A DNA stretch of 62,467 nucleotides from JAGCJX01 sp045638645 (GCA_045638645.1 JAZUBU010000004.1:1-62467); one strand, 5' to 3'. Shown: positions 7,470 through 15,346, counted from the first letter of the stretch. Notes: a model not told the origin generated them from the letters alone. Translations and numbers: made by a program.

Positions 7470-8741
7470 ATGAATCAACAACCCTTGAAGATTAACATCC
7501 AGTCAGAAATCGGAAAACTCAATGCCGTTTTGCTGCATACTCCCGGAGCCGAAGTTGAAAACATGACCCCGCGCAATGCACAGCGGGCATTGTACAGCGA
7601 TATCCTGAACCTTTCCATTGCTCAGCGTGAGTACGAGCAACTTTACGGGGTTCTTTCCAAAGTGGCCCAAATCTACGATGTGAAGACCTTGTTGGCGAAG
7701 GTGCTGGACAATCCGCAAGAACGGGAGGCTCTCCTTGGAAAGATCTGTGTTTCGGAGGATGTGACCGATTATTTTGATGCCTTGATGTGCATGAACTCGA
7801 AAGAACTGGCTCGAGTTCTGATCGAAGGTCTTCCGGCCCGCATCAACACCTTGACATCTTACTTGCAAAACGAATACTATGCCTTGTATCCGTTGTACAA
7901 CTTCTATTTTACCCGGGACTCTTCTGTGACGATTGGCAACAGTGCGTTGATTTGCCGCATGGCCAACAAAGTGCGTATGCGCGAGTCCCTGATCATGGAA
8001 GCCATTTACAAAGGCAGTGGCATGTTTGAATGTGACATCATCAATTCGCATGAGTTCCAGCCCAACAGCCGGGATATCTTCATGGAAGGTGGGGACATTC
8101 TCATTGCCCGGGAAGACATCCTGCTGATCGGAAACGGTGTGCGTACCAGTACCCAAGGTATCGACCTGCTGGTGGAACGTATGTGCCGCAGCAACTTTGA
8201 GGGCAAGCGTCACGTCATTGTACAGCAATTGCCGGCTACCCCTGAATCGTTCATTCACCTGGATATGGTATTCACGTTGTTGGACAAGGATAAATGCATG
8301 GTCTTCGAACCCCTTATCCTCGGTGATAACCAATACCAAACCGTACACATGACCATCGACAACGGCAAAGTGACCAAGATCAAATCCGTAGCCAACATCC
8401 CGTCGGTGTTGCGCCGTTTGGGAATGGACCTGGAACCCATCGTTTGTGGTGGACAGGCGGATGACTGGGATCAGGAACGCGAACAATGGCACAGTGGAGC
8501 GAACTTCTTCGCATTTGCTCCCGGCAAGGTGCTTTCGTATGCCCGGAACATCCATACCTTGAATGAGTTGGCCAACAAAGGCTTTGAAATCATTCCGGCA
8601 TGGGATGTCATTCATGGAAAAGCAGACATTACCGGCGACAAGTTGTGTGTCGTTACCATCGATGGTTCTGAATTGCCGCGCGGTGGAGGTGGAGCCCGTT
8701 GCATGACGATGCCTTTGTCGCGAAATGCGGTAGAATGGTAA
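7470..8741 (+). CDS. arcA: Arginine deiminase family protein
   Basis: A 423-aa guanidino-modifying enzyme of the deiminase fold. The catalytic set is visible in order: NFYFTRDSS, the FMEGGDILI pair of acids, the His of SFIHLDMVFTLLD, and the nucleophilic Cys in GGGGARCMTMPL near the C-terminus. Members of this family hydrolyse arginine to citrulline and ammonia. No ornithine carbamoyltransferase or carbamate kinase lies nearby, so a complete deiminase pathway is not visible here. It follows manC by 21 nt and ends just before the pheS promoter. A related substrate such as peptidylarginine or agmatine is less likely from the overall arrangement. Confidence 0.88.
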   Translation: MNQQPLKINIQSEIGKLNAVLLHTPGAEVENMTPRNAQRALYSDILNLSIAQREYEQLYGVLSKVAQIYDVKTLLAKVLDNPQEREALLGKICVSEDVTDYFDALMCMNSKELARVLIEGLPARINTLTSYLQNEYYALYPLYNFYFTRDSSVTIGNSALICRMANKVRMRESLIMEAIYKGSGMFECDIINSHEFQPNSRDIFMEGGDILIAREDILLIGNGVRTSTQGIDLLVERMCRSNFEGKRHVIVQQLPATPESFIHLDMVFTLLDKDKCMVFEPLILGDNQYQTVHMTIDNGKVTKIKSVANIPSVLRRLGMDLEPIVCGGQADDWDQEREQWHSGANFFAFAPGKVLSYARNIHTLNELANKGFEIIPAWDVIHGKADITGDKLCVVTIDGSELPRGGGGARCMTMPLSRNAVEW

Positions 8742-8761
8742 CAACATACGAAGAAAAAACG

Positions 8762-8769
8762 TACCTTTG
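8762..8769 (+). promoter_or_regulatory. pheS -7 box
   Basis: TACCTTTG lies 24 nt before the pheS ATG and 20 nt after the deiminase stop codon. Confidence 0.65.
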
Positions 8770-8793
8770 CAGACCATTATAATTGGAGAGAAG

Positions 8794-9822
8794 ATGAACG
8801 CTAAGATTGAACAATTGTTGGAAGAGATTGCTGGCCTGAAGGCGCAGAAAGCTCAGGATTTGGAAGAAATTCGCACCCGTCTGTTGGGAAAGAAAGGGGA
8901 TATTACCCGTTTGTTTGAAGATTTCCGCACCGTATCACCGGAGCAAAAACGGGAGTTTGGCCAAAAACTGAATGCACTCAAACAGGCCGCAGCGCAGAAG
9001 ATCGAAGAGCTTCGTACGGCTTTGGAAGAGACGGCCGGTGCAGCTTCTTCTTCGTTTGATCCGACCAAACCGGGGGATGTGCAGGAGTTGGGTACCCGTC
9101 ATCCCATTTCCATCACCCGGGAGGAAATCATCTCCATCTTCAAGAAGTTTGGTTACGCACTGGCGGAAGGTCCTGAAATCGAAGATGACTGGCATGTGTT
9201 CGGTGCGTTGAATTTCCCGCCGGAGCACCCGGCCCGGGATATGCAGGACACTTTCTTTGTTTCTCCGGGTGGATCCAATCCGATCCTGCTCCGTACGCAT
9301 ACCAGTTCGGTACAGGTTCGTGCGATGGAAAAGATGCCGCTCCCGATCCGCATCGTTTGTCCGGGCCGCGTTTTCCGGAACGAAGCCATTTCGGCACGTG
9401 CTCACTGTATCTTCCACCAAGTCGAAGGATTGTATATCGACAAAGGAGTCTCGTTTGCCGACATGAAACAAGCCATCCTGCTTTTTGCGAAGGAAATGTT
9501 CGGGGAACAAACCCAGATTCGGATGCGTCCTTCCTACTTCCCCTTCACCGAGCCCAGTGCTGAAGTGGATGTCAGTTGCAACATCTGCGGCGGCAAGGGC
9601 TGCAACATTTGCAAAGGTACCGGATGGTTGGAAATCATGGGTTGCGGAATGGTGGACCCGAATGTATTGGAAGCTTGCGGTATCGACAGCAAAGAATACA
9701 GCGGTTTTGCCTTCGGTATGGGTGTGGAACGGATTGCTATGTTGAAATGGCAGGTCAAAGATTTGCGTCATTACTTCGAGAATGATGTGAGATTTTTGCG
9801 GGAATTTGAGACATCGATGTAG
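8794..9822 (+). CDS. pheS: Phenylalanyl-tRNA synthetase alpha subunit
   Basis: A 342-aa class II synthetase subunit that charges tRNA-Phe together with PheT. It has an N-terminal coiled-coil tRNA-binding arm (about residues 1-85), then motif 2 (RTHTSSVQVRAM ... FRNEAISARAHCIFHQVEG) and motif 3 (GFAFGMGVERIAMLKW). A Cys-rich insert CNICGGKGCNICKGTGW before motif 3 could bind zinc; similar inserts occur in other Bacteroidota PheS. The start at 8794 lies downstream of the -7 box. pheT is not in this window, so the two subunits are not in one operon here. Confidence 0.96.
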   Translation: MNAKIEQLLEEIAGLKAQKAQDLEEIRTRLLGKKGDITRLFEDFRTVSPEQKREFGQKLNALKQAAAQKIEELRTALEETAGAASSSFDPTKPGDVQELGTRHPISITREEIISIFKKFGYALAEGPEIEDDWHVFGALNFPPEHPARDMQDTFFVSPGGSNPILLRTHTSSVQVRAMEKMPLPIRIVCPGRVFRNEAISARAHCIFHQVEGLYIDKGVSFADMKQAILLFAKEMFGEQTQIRMRPSYFPFTEPSAEVDVSCNICGGKGCNICKGTGWLEIMGCGMVDPNVLEACGIDSKEYSGFAFGMGVERIAMLKWQVKDLRHYFENDVRFLREFETSM

Positions 9823-9837
9823 ATTTTTGCCCCAAAA

Positions 9838-9872
9838 CGCACTTTTTTCAAAAAATTTTCAAAAAAAGTGCG
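9838..9872. repeat. Inverted repeat upstream of tRNA-Gly
   Basis: CGCACTTTTTT (9838-9848) and its reverse complement (9862-9872) bracket a short AT stretch. The hairpin is followed by A rather than T on the plus strand, so it is a poor terminator for pheS. A similar A/T-tract arrangement lies upstream of the promoter at 62247. Confidence 0.5.
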
Positions 9873-9878
9873 AAAAAA

Positions 9879-9909
9879 TTTGGAGAGTAAAAAATAATAC
9901 CTACCTTTG
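9879..9909 (+). promoter_or_regulatory. tRNA-Gly promoter, full -33/-7
   Basis: TTTG (9879-9882), a 19-bp spacer and TACCTTTG (9902-9909) form a consensus promoter preceded by A/T tracts. The same architecture occurs before tRNA-Glu (40192-40222) and at 62247-62277. Confidence 0.85.
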
Positions 9910-9919
9910 TAATCCCAAC

Positions 9920-9995
9920 GCGGAAATAGCTCAGTTGGTAGAGCATAACCTTGCCAAGGTTAGGGTCGCGAGTTCGAGCCTCGTTTTCCGCTCCA
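9920..9995 (+). tRNA. tRNA-Gly (anticodon GCC)
   Basis: The cloverleaf reads cleanly: acceptor GCGGAAA with TTTCCGC, D-arm with AGCTCAGTTGGTAGAGC, anticodon stem TAACC/GGTTA around loop TTGCCAA (anticodon GCC), and T-arm with GTTCGAGCC. The CCA end appears encoded (TCCA at 9992-9995). Confidence 0.95.
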
Positions 9996-10031
9996 AGGAA
10001 GAGAGATGAGCAATCATCTCTCTTCCTTTTG
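9995..10031 (+). terminator. Strong intrinsic terminator after tRNA-Gly
   Basis: A 15-bp perfect stem (9995-10009 with 10014-10028) closes a GCAA tetraloop and runs into a T tract. It begins directly at the tRNA 3' end. Confidence 0.92.
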
Positions 10032-10063
10032 AAAATACAACCAGACGTGGTTTCTCTATATGC

Positions 10064-10092
10064 AGTCGTTTTCCCTTGGAGACGACTTTTTT
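10064..10092 (+). other. Weak terminator-like hairpin upstream of tnaA
   Basis: AGTCGT pairs with ACGACT around a 12-nt loop, followed by six T. It is upstream of the tnaA -7 box, so it may only be a second stop after tRNA-Gly. Confidence 0.35.
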
Positions 10093-10129
10093 GTTTGGGC
10101 TCCCCCTACCATCTTTGTAAAACTTTTTG

Positions 10130-10137
10130 TACATTTG
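10130..10137 (+). promoter_or_regulatory. tnaA -7 box
   Basis: TACATTTG lies 43 nt before the tnaA ATG. The short leader contains no TnaC-like peptide that I can see. A weaker CATCTTTG lies at 10110. Confidence 0.55.
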
Positions 10138-10180
10138 CGAAATTAACAGTACATACTAAACTCTTAAATTCAATATCATT

Positions 10181-11560
10181 ATGGAACTCCCTTTTGCAGA
10201 ATCCTACAAGATTAAAATGGTAGAACCGCTTCGCAAATCTACCCGTGCAGAACGCGAAGAATGGATCAAAAATGCACACTACAACCTCTTTGGTTTGAAA
10301 TCCAATCAAGTATACATTGACTGTATTACCGACTCGGGTACAGGAGCGATGAGCGACCGTCAATGGGCAGCCATGATGATGGGTGACGAAAGCTATGCCG
10401 GTGCTTCTTCTTTCTTCCATTTGAAAGAAACCATTACCCGCATTACCGGTTTTGAACATGTGATTCCGACTCACCAAGGCCGTGCTGCGGAAAACGTATT
10501 GTTCAGCTATCTGGTGAATGCCGGTGACATCGTTCCGGGTAACTCCCACTTCGATACAACCAAAGGTCACATCGAAGGCCGTGCCGCTTTTGCTGTGGAC
10601 TGCACCATCGATGAAGCAAAAGACACCCAATTGGAATTGCCCTTCAAAGGTAATGTGGACCTGAACAAATTGGACAAAGTGTTGGCTGAACAAGGTGACA
10701 AGGTTCCTTTCATCATCGTGACCATTACCAACAACACCGCAGGTGGACAACCCGTATCTATGGAAAACCTCCGCGGCGTACGCGAATTGGCTGACAAATA
10801 CAACAAACGCGTGGTATTTGACTCGGCTCGTTTCGTTGAAAATGCTTACTTCATCAAAACCCGTGAAGCCGGTTACGCAGACAAGACCATCAAGGAAATC
10901 TGCCGTGAAATGTTCTCTTACGCAGATGGTATGACCATGTCTTCTAAGAAAGACGGTTTGGTGAACATGGGTGGTTTCATTGCAACTCGCCACGAAGAAT
11001 GGTACGAAGGTGCAAAAGGATTCTGTATCCGTTACGAAGGTTTCTTGACCTACGGTGGTATGAACGGTCGTGATATGGATGCATTGGCAGTTGGTTTGGA
11101 TGAAAATACCGAACTGGACACCATTGAAACCCGTATCAAACAAGTTCAATACTTGGCTGCCCGTTTGGATGAATTTGGAATTCCTTACCAACGTCCGGTA
11201 GGTGGTCACGCTTTGTTCGTGGACGCTTCTTTGGTTTTGACCAACGTTCCGAAAGAAGAATTCCCGGCACAAACTTTGGCCATCGAATTGTACAAAGAAG
11301 CAGGTGTTCGCGGTTGCGAAATCGGTTACATCTTGGCTGACCGCGATCCGGTTACCCGTGAAAACCGTTTCGGTGGTTTGGATCTGTTGCGTTTGTGCAT
11401 CGCTCGTCGTACCTACACCAACAACCACATGGACGTGATTGCAGTAGCTTTGAAAAACGTATTCGACCGTCGTAACGAAATCAAACACGGTTACAAGATC
11501 GTTTGGGAAGCTCCCTTGCTCCGTCACTTCACCGTGAAATTGGCTCCCGTAGAAGAATAG
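10181..11560 (+). CDS. tnaA: Tryptophanase (tryptophan indole-lyase)
   Basis: A PLP-dependent beta-eliminating lyase of 459 aa that splits tryptophan into indole, pyruvate and ammonia. It shows TDSGTGAMSDRQWAAMMMGDE, PTHQGRAAENV and the PLP lysine in MSSKKDGLVNMGG. Tyrosine phenol-lyase is the close relative. At the position that is Arg381 in that enzyme (context MERG), this protein has Ile (CEIG), as tryptophanases have a hydrophobic residue. The C-terminal LLRHFTVKL also resembles TnaA. It stands alone with its own promoter and terminator; no tryptophan permease is adjacent. Gut Bacteroidota use it to produce indole. Confidence 0.92.
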   Translation: MELPFAESYKIKMVEPLRKSTRAEREEWIKNAHYNLFGLKSNQVYIDCITDSGTGAMSDRQWAAMMMGDESYAGASSFFHLKETITRITGFEHVIPTHQGRAAENVLFSYLVNAGDIVPGNSHFDTTKGHIEGRAAFAVDCTIDEAKDTQLELPFKGNVDLNKLDKVLAEQGDKVPFIIVTITNNTAGGQPVSMENLRGVRELADKYNKRVVFDSARFVENAYFIKTREAGYADKTIKEICREMFSYADGMTMSSKKDGLVNMGGFIATRHEEWYEGAKGFCIRYEGFLTYGGMNGRDMDALAVGLDENTELDTIETRIKQVQYLAARLDEFGIPYQRPVGGHALFVDASLVLTNVPKEEFPAQTLAIELYKEAGVRGCEIGYILADRDPVTRENRFGGLDLLRLCIARRTYTNNHMDVIAVALKNVFDRRNEIKHGYKIVWEAPLLRHFTVKLAPVEE

Positions 11561-11584
11561 TCTTTTACAGGAATCATCATAGAA

Positions 11585-11615
11585 GGGCCCGACCGCGAGG
11601 ATCGGGTCCTTTTTG
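11585..11615 (+). terminator. Intrinsic terminator after tnaA
   Basis: GGGCCCGA (11585-11592) pairs with TCGGGTCC (11602-11609, one G.U) and is followed by TTTTT. Confidence 0.85.
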
Positions 11616-11719
11616 TATAAACACCTCTGAAAGACAGGATTGAGGGCTGGTCGGCCTGTTTACTGTGACCGTGAAGCAGAGGATGTCAATTCCGTAAGGG
11701 GAGGACCGGGTATAAAAAA

Positions 11720-11743
11720 CCTCTCAGAAAAAATTCCGAGAGG
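11720..11743. other. Hairpin in the tnaA-orphan gene spacer
   Basis: CCTCTC (11720-11725) pairs with GAGAGG (11738-11743). A second hairpin follows at once (GTTGATGT 11744-11751 with ACATCAAC 11765-11772), then TAATTTTT. Together they could terminate transcription entering the orphan locus. I see no gene in 11616-11820. Confidence 0.4.
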
Positions 11744-11749
11744 GTTGAT

Positions 11750-11765
11750 GTGCTCCGGACGGGAA
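11750..11765. repeat. Copy of the tRNA-Leu 3' end, candidate attachment-site core
   Basis: GTGCTCCGGACGGGAA is identical, in the same orientation, to 13465-13480, which is the acceptor/T-arm 3' end of the minus-strand tRNA-Leu. The two copies bracket the AT-rich orphan gene. Most of this copy lies in the loop of a hairpin. Confidence 0.55.
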
Positions 11766-11782
11766 CATCAACTAATTTTTAG

Positions 11783-11790
11783 TATCTTTG
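11783..11790 (+). promoter_or_regulatory. -7 box of the orphan membrane-protein gene
   Basis: TATCTTTG lies 30 nt before the ATG at 11821. Confidence 0.6.
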
Positions 11791-11820
11791 AAAAATTCTT
11801 AACTTTTAAACCACGATGCT

Positions 11821-13371
11821 ATGAAAAAGAGATTCTATTCAAAAGGCGCAAAAATTCATTTTTACACCTGCTTTATTGCTCTAGTGGTAACCATAGGGAT
11901 ACTTTTGGCAAATTGGATCGTCAACGATAACAGTGTCCCTAGTAATCCGCATATAGTCAAGCTTGAAAAATCAGCGACATTGCGAGGAAGAGTTGATAAT
12001 GAGGATTTTGAAGTCAATGTAAAGAAGGGAAGTGAGATCAAGATTCTGGGTGTCAGAAAGGGAACTATGTTGATTCCTGAACAAGTTTGGGTGGAGCTTG
12101 AAGATGGTTCGAGAGGTTATATCTATTGTACTGATTTTGACCTTGAATACACAGCTTTGGTCAAAGATGAGAAAGCGCCTGTTCCTGTCAAGGTAAAGGG
12201 TTTTGAGAAAGATAAAATGGTGTGCGAGCTCGAGGATGGAACTGTTAAGAATTTACATTGTGATGATGTTATTCCTCAGTGGCCCGATTCCTGGAAATTT
12301 GAGTATTTGAGTACCGATTCTTATAGCTCGTACATGTCTAGAGAAAAATTCGAGCGAAAGTTTATCGGATCAACGTTGGAGCAGAACGATAGGAGAATGG
12401 TTCCTGCACGTTATGTTGTCAAAAAAGGCAATCTGACATATGCGTTCTATCCTATGTATATTCTTAATACGACCGATGGGATGAGGTATACTCCTACCGT
12501 CGTGTATGATGAGTCGGGTGAGGCTACGTCTTACATTAACGAGGATTCCAAGAAGAGAGCCAAGTTCTTTTTGAAGATAATGCCATTGGTGGGTGCTACG
12601 GTAGATAATCCTTTCTGTCACAGCCTCATTCAGGGCTCTATGTATGAGTCGTTGCCTGCAACGAAGAACAATCCTACGATTGCGAAAAAAATCTTGGGCC
12701 TCTTGGTTACTCTGATTTATCTGGTGTTTGTTGCCATCTGGTTGTATGTTACTCCGATGATTCCTGTTTTTCTGATAGGTGCGCTGATGCATTATCCAAA
12801 GGTGTTGTATGTTTTTAGCAATAAGGCTTTGTCTGTATTGATGCTTGTACTTACTGTGGTTTGTGCTTATTTGTGGGGCGTCCTGCTTTTGGGATGGGGT
12901 ATTATGTGGTTGTTCTTACTTCCTCTTCCGTTTGTTGCGTTGTTCTTCTACGGTTTTGCAAGTGCTCCGTTGGCTTCGTACATTCCCAGTGGAAGATGTC
13001 CCCAGTGTCGCCATATCGAATCAGTGCAATTTGTGGATTCTGTTTATGACCATGAATATAAGCAGTGGAGTCAGGAGAAAGAATTTGCCAAGACATTAAG
13101 TTCGAAGACCAATCGTTGGCAGACCTGGACGCAAGTTACCAGAACCTATTCGGATGGAAGTAAAAAAAGTTGGAAGGAGAATGTGCAGGATCATCAATCC
13201 ACTACAGAGACAAACCTCTATAATGATTACAACGTTCTTTACAATGTAACGGTGTATAAAAATAACTATACATGCTGTGTTTGTGGCCAACATGAGCACA
13301 ATATGTCGAACAAGTACACGGAACTTGAAAGAAAGTACCTGGGTTCTCACACGGAGACTCACACGTATTAA
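11821..13371 (+). CDS. Orphan membrane protein with SH3-like segment and split CxxC pairs
   Basis: I do not recognise the family of this 516-aa protein. An N-terminal anchor (about residues 14-32) is followed by a soluble part with an SH3-like stretch (KKGSEIKILGVRKG ... WVELEDGSRGYIYC, about 70-110). Three further hydrophobic segments lie between about residues 285 and 385. The C-terminal 130 residues are polar, rich in Thr/Asn/Tyr, and carry CPQC and CCVCGQH, which together could bind one zinc. The DNA is visibly AT-richer than its neighbours (24 G/C in 12001-12060 against 42 in 13681-13740). It is a single-gene unit with promoter and terminator, bracketed by the tRNA-Leu end repeat. The gene is real by its signals; the function is unknown. 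Confidence 0.8.
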   Translation: MKKRFYSKGAKIHFYTCFIALVVTIGILLANWIVNDNSVPSNPHIVKLEKSATLRGRVDNEDFEVNVKKGSEIKILGVRKGTMLIPEQVWVELEDGSRGYIYCTDFDLEYTALVKDEKAPVPVKVKGFEKDKMVCELEDGTVKNLHCDDVIPQWPDSWKFEYLSTDSYSSYMSREKFERKFIGSTLEQNDRRMVPARYVVKKGNLTYAFYPMYILNTTDGMRYTPTVVYDESGEATSYINEDSKKRAKFFLKIMPLVGATVDNPFCHSLIQGSMYESLPATKNNPTIAKKILGLLVTLIYLVFVAIWLYVTPMIPVFLIGALMHYPKVLYVFSNKALSVLMLVLTVVCAYLWGVLLLGWGIMWLFLLPLPFVALFFYGFASAPLASYIPSGRCPQCRHIESVQFVDSVYDHEYKQWSQEKEFAKTLSSKTNRWQTWTQVTRTYSDGSKKSWKENVQDHQSTTETNLYNDYNVLYNVTVYKNNYTCCVCGQHEHNMSNKYTELERKYLGSHTETHTY

Positions 13372-13394
13372 TAAGACATATTCGAAAATAAAAC

Positions 13395-13430
13395 AAAGCC
13401 TGATAAAAGCATTGCTTGTTATCAGGCTTT
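13395..13430 (+). terminator. Intrinsic terminator after the orphan gene
   Basis: A 12-bp perfect stem (13395-13406 with 13419-13430) ends in TTTCTTG. The A-rich 5' arm lets it work on both strands, so it may also end the minus-strand tRNA-Leu transcript. Confidence 0.8.
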
Positions 13431-13464
13431 CTTGTAATTAGACAATTTATGAAAATTGTCCGGG

Positions 13465-13480
13465 GTGCTCCGGACGGGAA
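13465..13480. repeat. tRNA-Leu 3'-end copy of the 16-bp repeat
   Basis: This is the genuine tRNA copy of GTGCTCCGGACGGGAA, matching 11750-11765 exactly. Integrative elements often use this part of a tRNA gene as their attachment core. Confidence 0.55.
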
Positions 13481-13551
13481 TCGAACCCGTACGGGCATTG
13501 CTGCCCACAGGATTTTAAGTCCTGCGTGTCTACCTATTCCACCACCAGAGC
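13466..13551 (-). tRNA. tRNA-Leu (anticodon TAA)
   Basis: An 86-nt tRNA with a long variable arm, as expected for leucine. The acceptor GCTCTGG pairs with CCGGAGC, and the anticodon stem CAGGA/TCCTG encloses CTTAAAA (anticodon TAA). The variable arm GGGCA...TGCCC and T-arm GGTTCGATTCC are clear. The discriminator is A and CCA is not encoded. Confidence 0.95.
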
Positions 13552-13602
13552 GCCAAAAGGTGTGCAAATTTAGGGAATATTCGCGGAAATTCAAAAAATC
13601 AG

Positions 13603-13610
13603 TACTTTTG
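13603..13610 (+). promoter_or_regulatory. -7 box of the tyrosine phosphatase gene
   Basis: TACTTTTG lies 16 nt before the ATG at 13627. Confidence 0.55.
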
Positions 13611-13626
13611 TGAAAAAAGAAACACG

Positions 13627-14124
13627 ATGAGCGCAATGAATCCGAAACCGTACCGAGTGTTGTTTGTCTGCCTGGGGAACATCTGCCGGTCTCCTGCCGC
13701 GGAAGAGGTGTTGCGGGTGCGTGCCGCTGCATTTGCCCCCACCATGCCGCTGGAAATTGATTCCGCTGGTACGTACAGTGGACACCGGGGAGAATTGCCC
13801 GATCCCCGCATGCGCCGTTGTGGTCAGGCGCGTGGCTATTGCATGACCCACCGGGCCCGTCCATTGCAGGTGCGGGATTTTTCACTTTTTGATGCGATTC
13901 TGGTCATGGACGACAACAATTATGATACCGTTTGTCGGATGGCTCCGGATGCCGAGGCTCGTGAGAAAGTGCTTCGTACAGCCGATTTTTTGACGGGGGA
14001 ATATGCAACAAAGTCCACCATTCCCGATCCGTATTATGGGGACATGGCAGACTTTGAGTACGTCTTGGATCTCTTGGAGAATGCGACGGATGAGTTTTTG
14101 CGCCGTCTTACAACTTGCTCATGA
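13627..14124 (+). CDS. Low-molecular-weight protein tyrosine phosphatase
   Basis: A 165-aa cytoplasmic phosphatase. The P-loop C-x5-R is CLGNICRSP at residues 15-23, and the general-acid Asp lies in IPDPYYGDMADF near residue 135. In Bacteroidota this family acts on bacterial tyrosine kinases for capsule export or on other phosphotyrosine proteins; no kinase lies nearby. An earlier ATG-x-ATG choice exists (13627 or 13639). Its last 17 bases overlap the convergent PurN-hotdog gene. Confidence 0.92.
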   Translation: MSAMNPKPYRVLFVCLGNICRSPAAEEVLRVRAAAFAPTMPLEIDSAGTYSGHRGELPDPRMRRCGQARGYCMTHRARPLQVRDFSLFDAILVMDDNNYDTVCRMAPDAEAREKVLRTADFLTGEYATKSTIPDPYYGDMADFEYVLDLLENATDEFLRRLTTCS

Positions 14125-15082
14125 ATTTGACGCGGTTCACGACAAAGCGTTCGTGAATGCCTTCTCCAATCAAACCTTTTTCGTCTTCAGCCCTTACTTC
14201 AAAGGTAAGTTTACGACCGGCTACGCCAATGAGTTTGGCCGTGGCGGTGATGGTGGCGCCCAGGGGGGATGCTTTGACGTGTGCCACGTTCATTTGTGTT
14301 CCCACGGTGGCTGAGGCTTCGTCCAAGTTCGCTGCGGCCAGTTTTAAGGCGGCATTTTCCATGAGGCCGATCATGGCAGGAGTTGCGAATACGTGCATGT
14401 CACCGGAACCGTAGGTGGCAGCAGTGTTGCTGTTGTCCACGACCGTGGTGCTGGTATGGGTTTGTCCGATGCTCAGTTCCAGACCTTTGTTGGTGATGAA
14501 TTCTTCAATTACGCGGGGGAAGTGGGCTTGTTCCAATTCGTGGATTTTGGCCGCCAATGTTTCCGGGGTGTCTTCGGGGGTTATGTTGCATTTGGCTTGG
14601 AAAAGGTTCTCTCCGCAGTCGTAGCGTTCGTCGATCACGTGGATGGTGATTCCGGATTCGGTCTCTTTGGCTTGGATGACTGCTTGGTGTACGTGTTCTC
14701 CGTACATGCCTTTGCCACCATAGGCGGGGAGCAGTGCCGGGTGGATGTTGATGATGCGGTTCGGGTAGGCTGCCAACAGGTATTCGGGGACCCGAAGCAG
14801 GAAACCGGCCAGGATGATCAGGTCGGCGTTGCACGCTTGCAGGGCGGTCATGATTTTGTGCTCTTGTCCTGCAGCGGCGGCTTCTTCCGGTGTCTGACGG
14901 AACTCTGCGGCGGTAAAGGTCGTGTGCGGAACGTTCAGATTCTGAGCTCGGGTCAGTACATAAGCATCGGGTTTGTTGGCCATAACCAATTGAACCCGTG
15001 CGATGGGGCTGTCTTGGAAGTGTCGGATGATATTTTCTGCATTGGTGCCTGAACCGGAGGCGAGGATGACGATGTTTCTCAT
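14108..15082 (-). CDS. purN: PurN (GAR transformylase) fused to a FlK-like hotdog thioesterase
   Basis: One uninterrupted frame of 324 aa. Residues 1-200 are a complete phosphoribosylglycinamide formyltransferase: ASGSGTNAENI near the start, the catalytic Asn/His in INIHPALLPAYGGKGMYG, and the Asp region VIDERYDCGENLFQ. It transfers formyl from 10-formyl-THF in purine synthesis. Residues 201-324 form a hotdog domain like fluoroacetyl-CoA thioesterase (GSGDMHVFATPAMIGLMENA ... QMNVAHVKASPLG), with Thr, Glu and His at the FlK triad positions. The start at 15082 was chosen because the PurN fold begins there. No stop or start separates the halves. Whether both domains are active is unknown. Confidence 0.88.
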   Translation of the reverse strand: MRNIVILASGSGTNAENIIRHFQDSPIARVQLVMANKPDAYVLTRAQNLNVPHTTFTAAEFRQTPEEAAAAGQEHKIMTALQACNADLIILAGFLLRVPEYLLAAYPNRIINIHPALLPAYGGKGMYGEHVHQAVIQAKETESGITIHVIDERYDCGENLFQAKCNITPEDTPETLAAKIHELEQAHFPRVIEEFITNKGLELSIGQTHTSTTVVDNSNTAATYGSGDMHVFATPAMIGLMENAALKLAAANLDEASATVGTQMNVAHVKASPLGATITATAKLIGVAGRKLTFEVRAEDEKGLIGEGIHERFVVNRVKFMSKL

Positions 15083-15346
15083 ATCTTGTCTTTTTTTGCA
15101 ATATAGTTGTTTTTTATAACTTGCAAAAGCAATTTTTATCATAAATGTCCATCGTCGTGGAATTAGCGACAAAGAATAAGATTTTGTTGCTTCTGGTCTG
15201 CGTAAGTTCTATTATTAAGTTGCGATCTTGAAAATGGCCCGGGTACTTTCCGGACCTACGTGAGTACGGGTTGTATCGGTTTATTCAGAGTGGGTATCAG
15301 GATGTGTGCGATTATTCGATGTCGTTGACACCTTAAATTTCATTCC

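Noticed and set aside
9838..9872. The inverted repeat after pheS as an intrinsic terminator
   Set aside because: On the plus strand the stem is followed by A rather than T; the A/T tracts fit better as upstream parts of the tRNA-Gly promoter.
10106..11527. A 473-codon open frame on the strand opposite tnaA
   Set aside because: It mirrors the tnaA codon pattern, has low-complexity His/Thr/Val-rich translation and no domain signature. The plus strand carries an unmistakable PLP enzyme.
10181..11560. Tyrosine phenol-lyase as the product name
   Set aside because: The specificity Arg is replaced by Ile and the C-terminus matches tryptophanase.
15232..15336. Short open segment beginning KWPGYFPDLREYG as a gene
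   Set aside because: It has no start codon, lies 15 nt after a stop-rich stretch, and shows no confident similarity; at most it is part of the transposase fossil.
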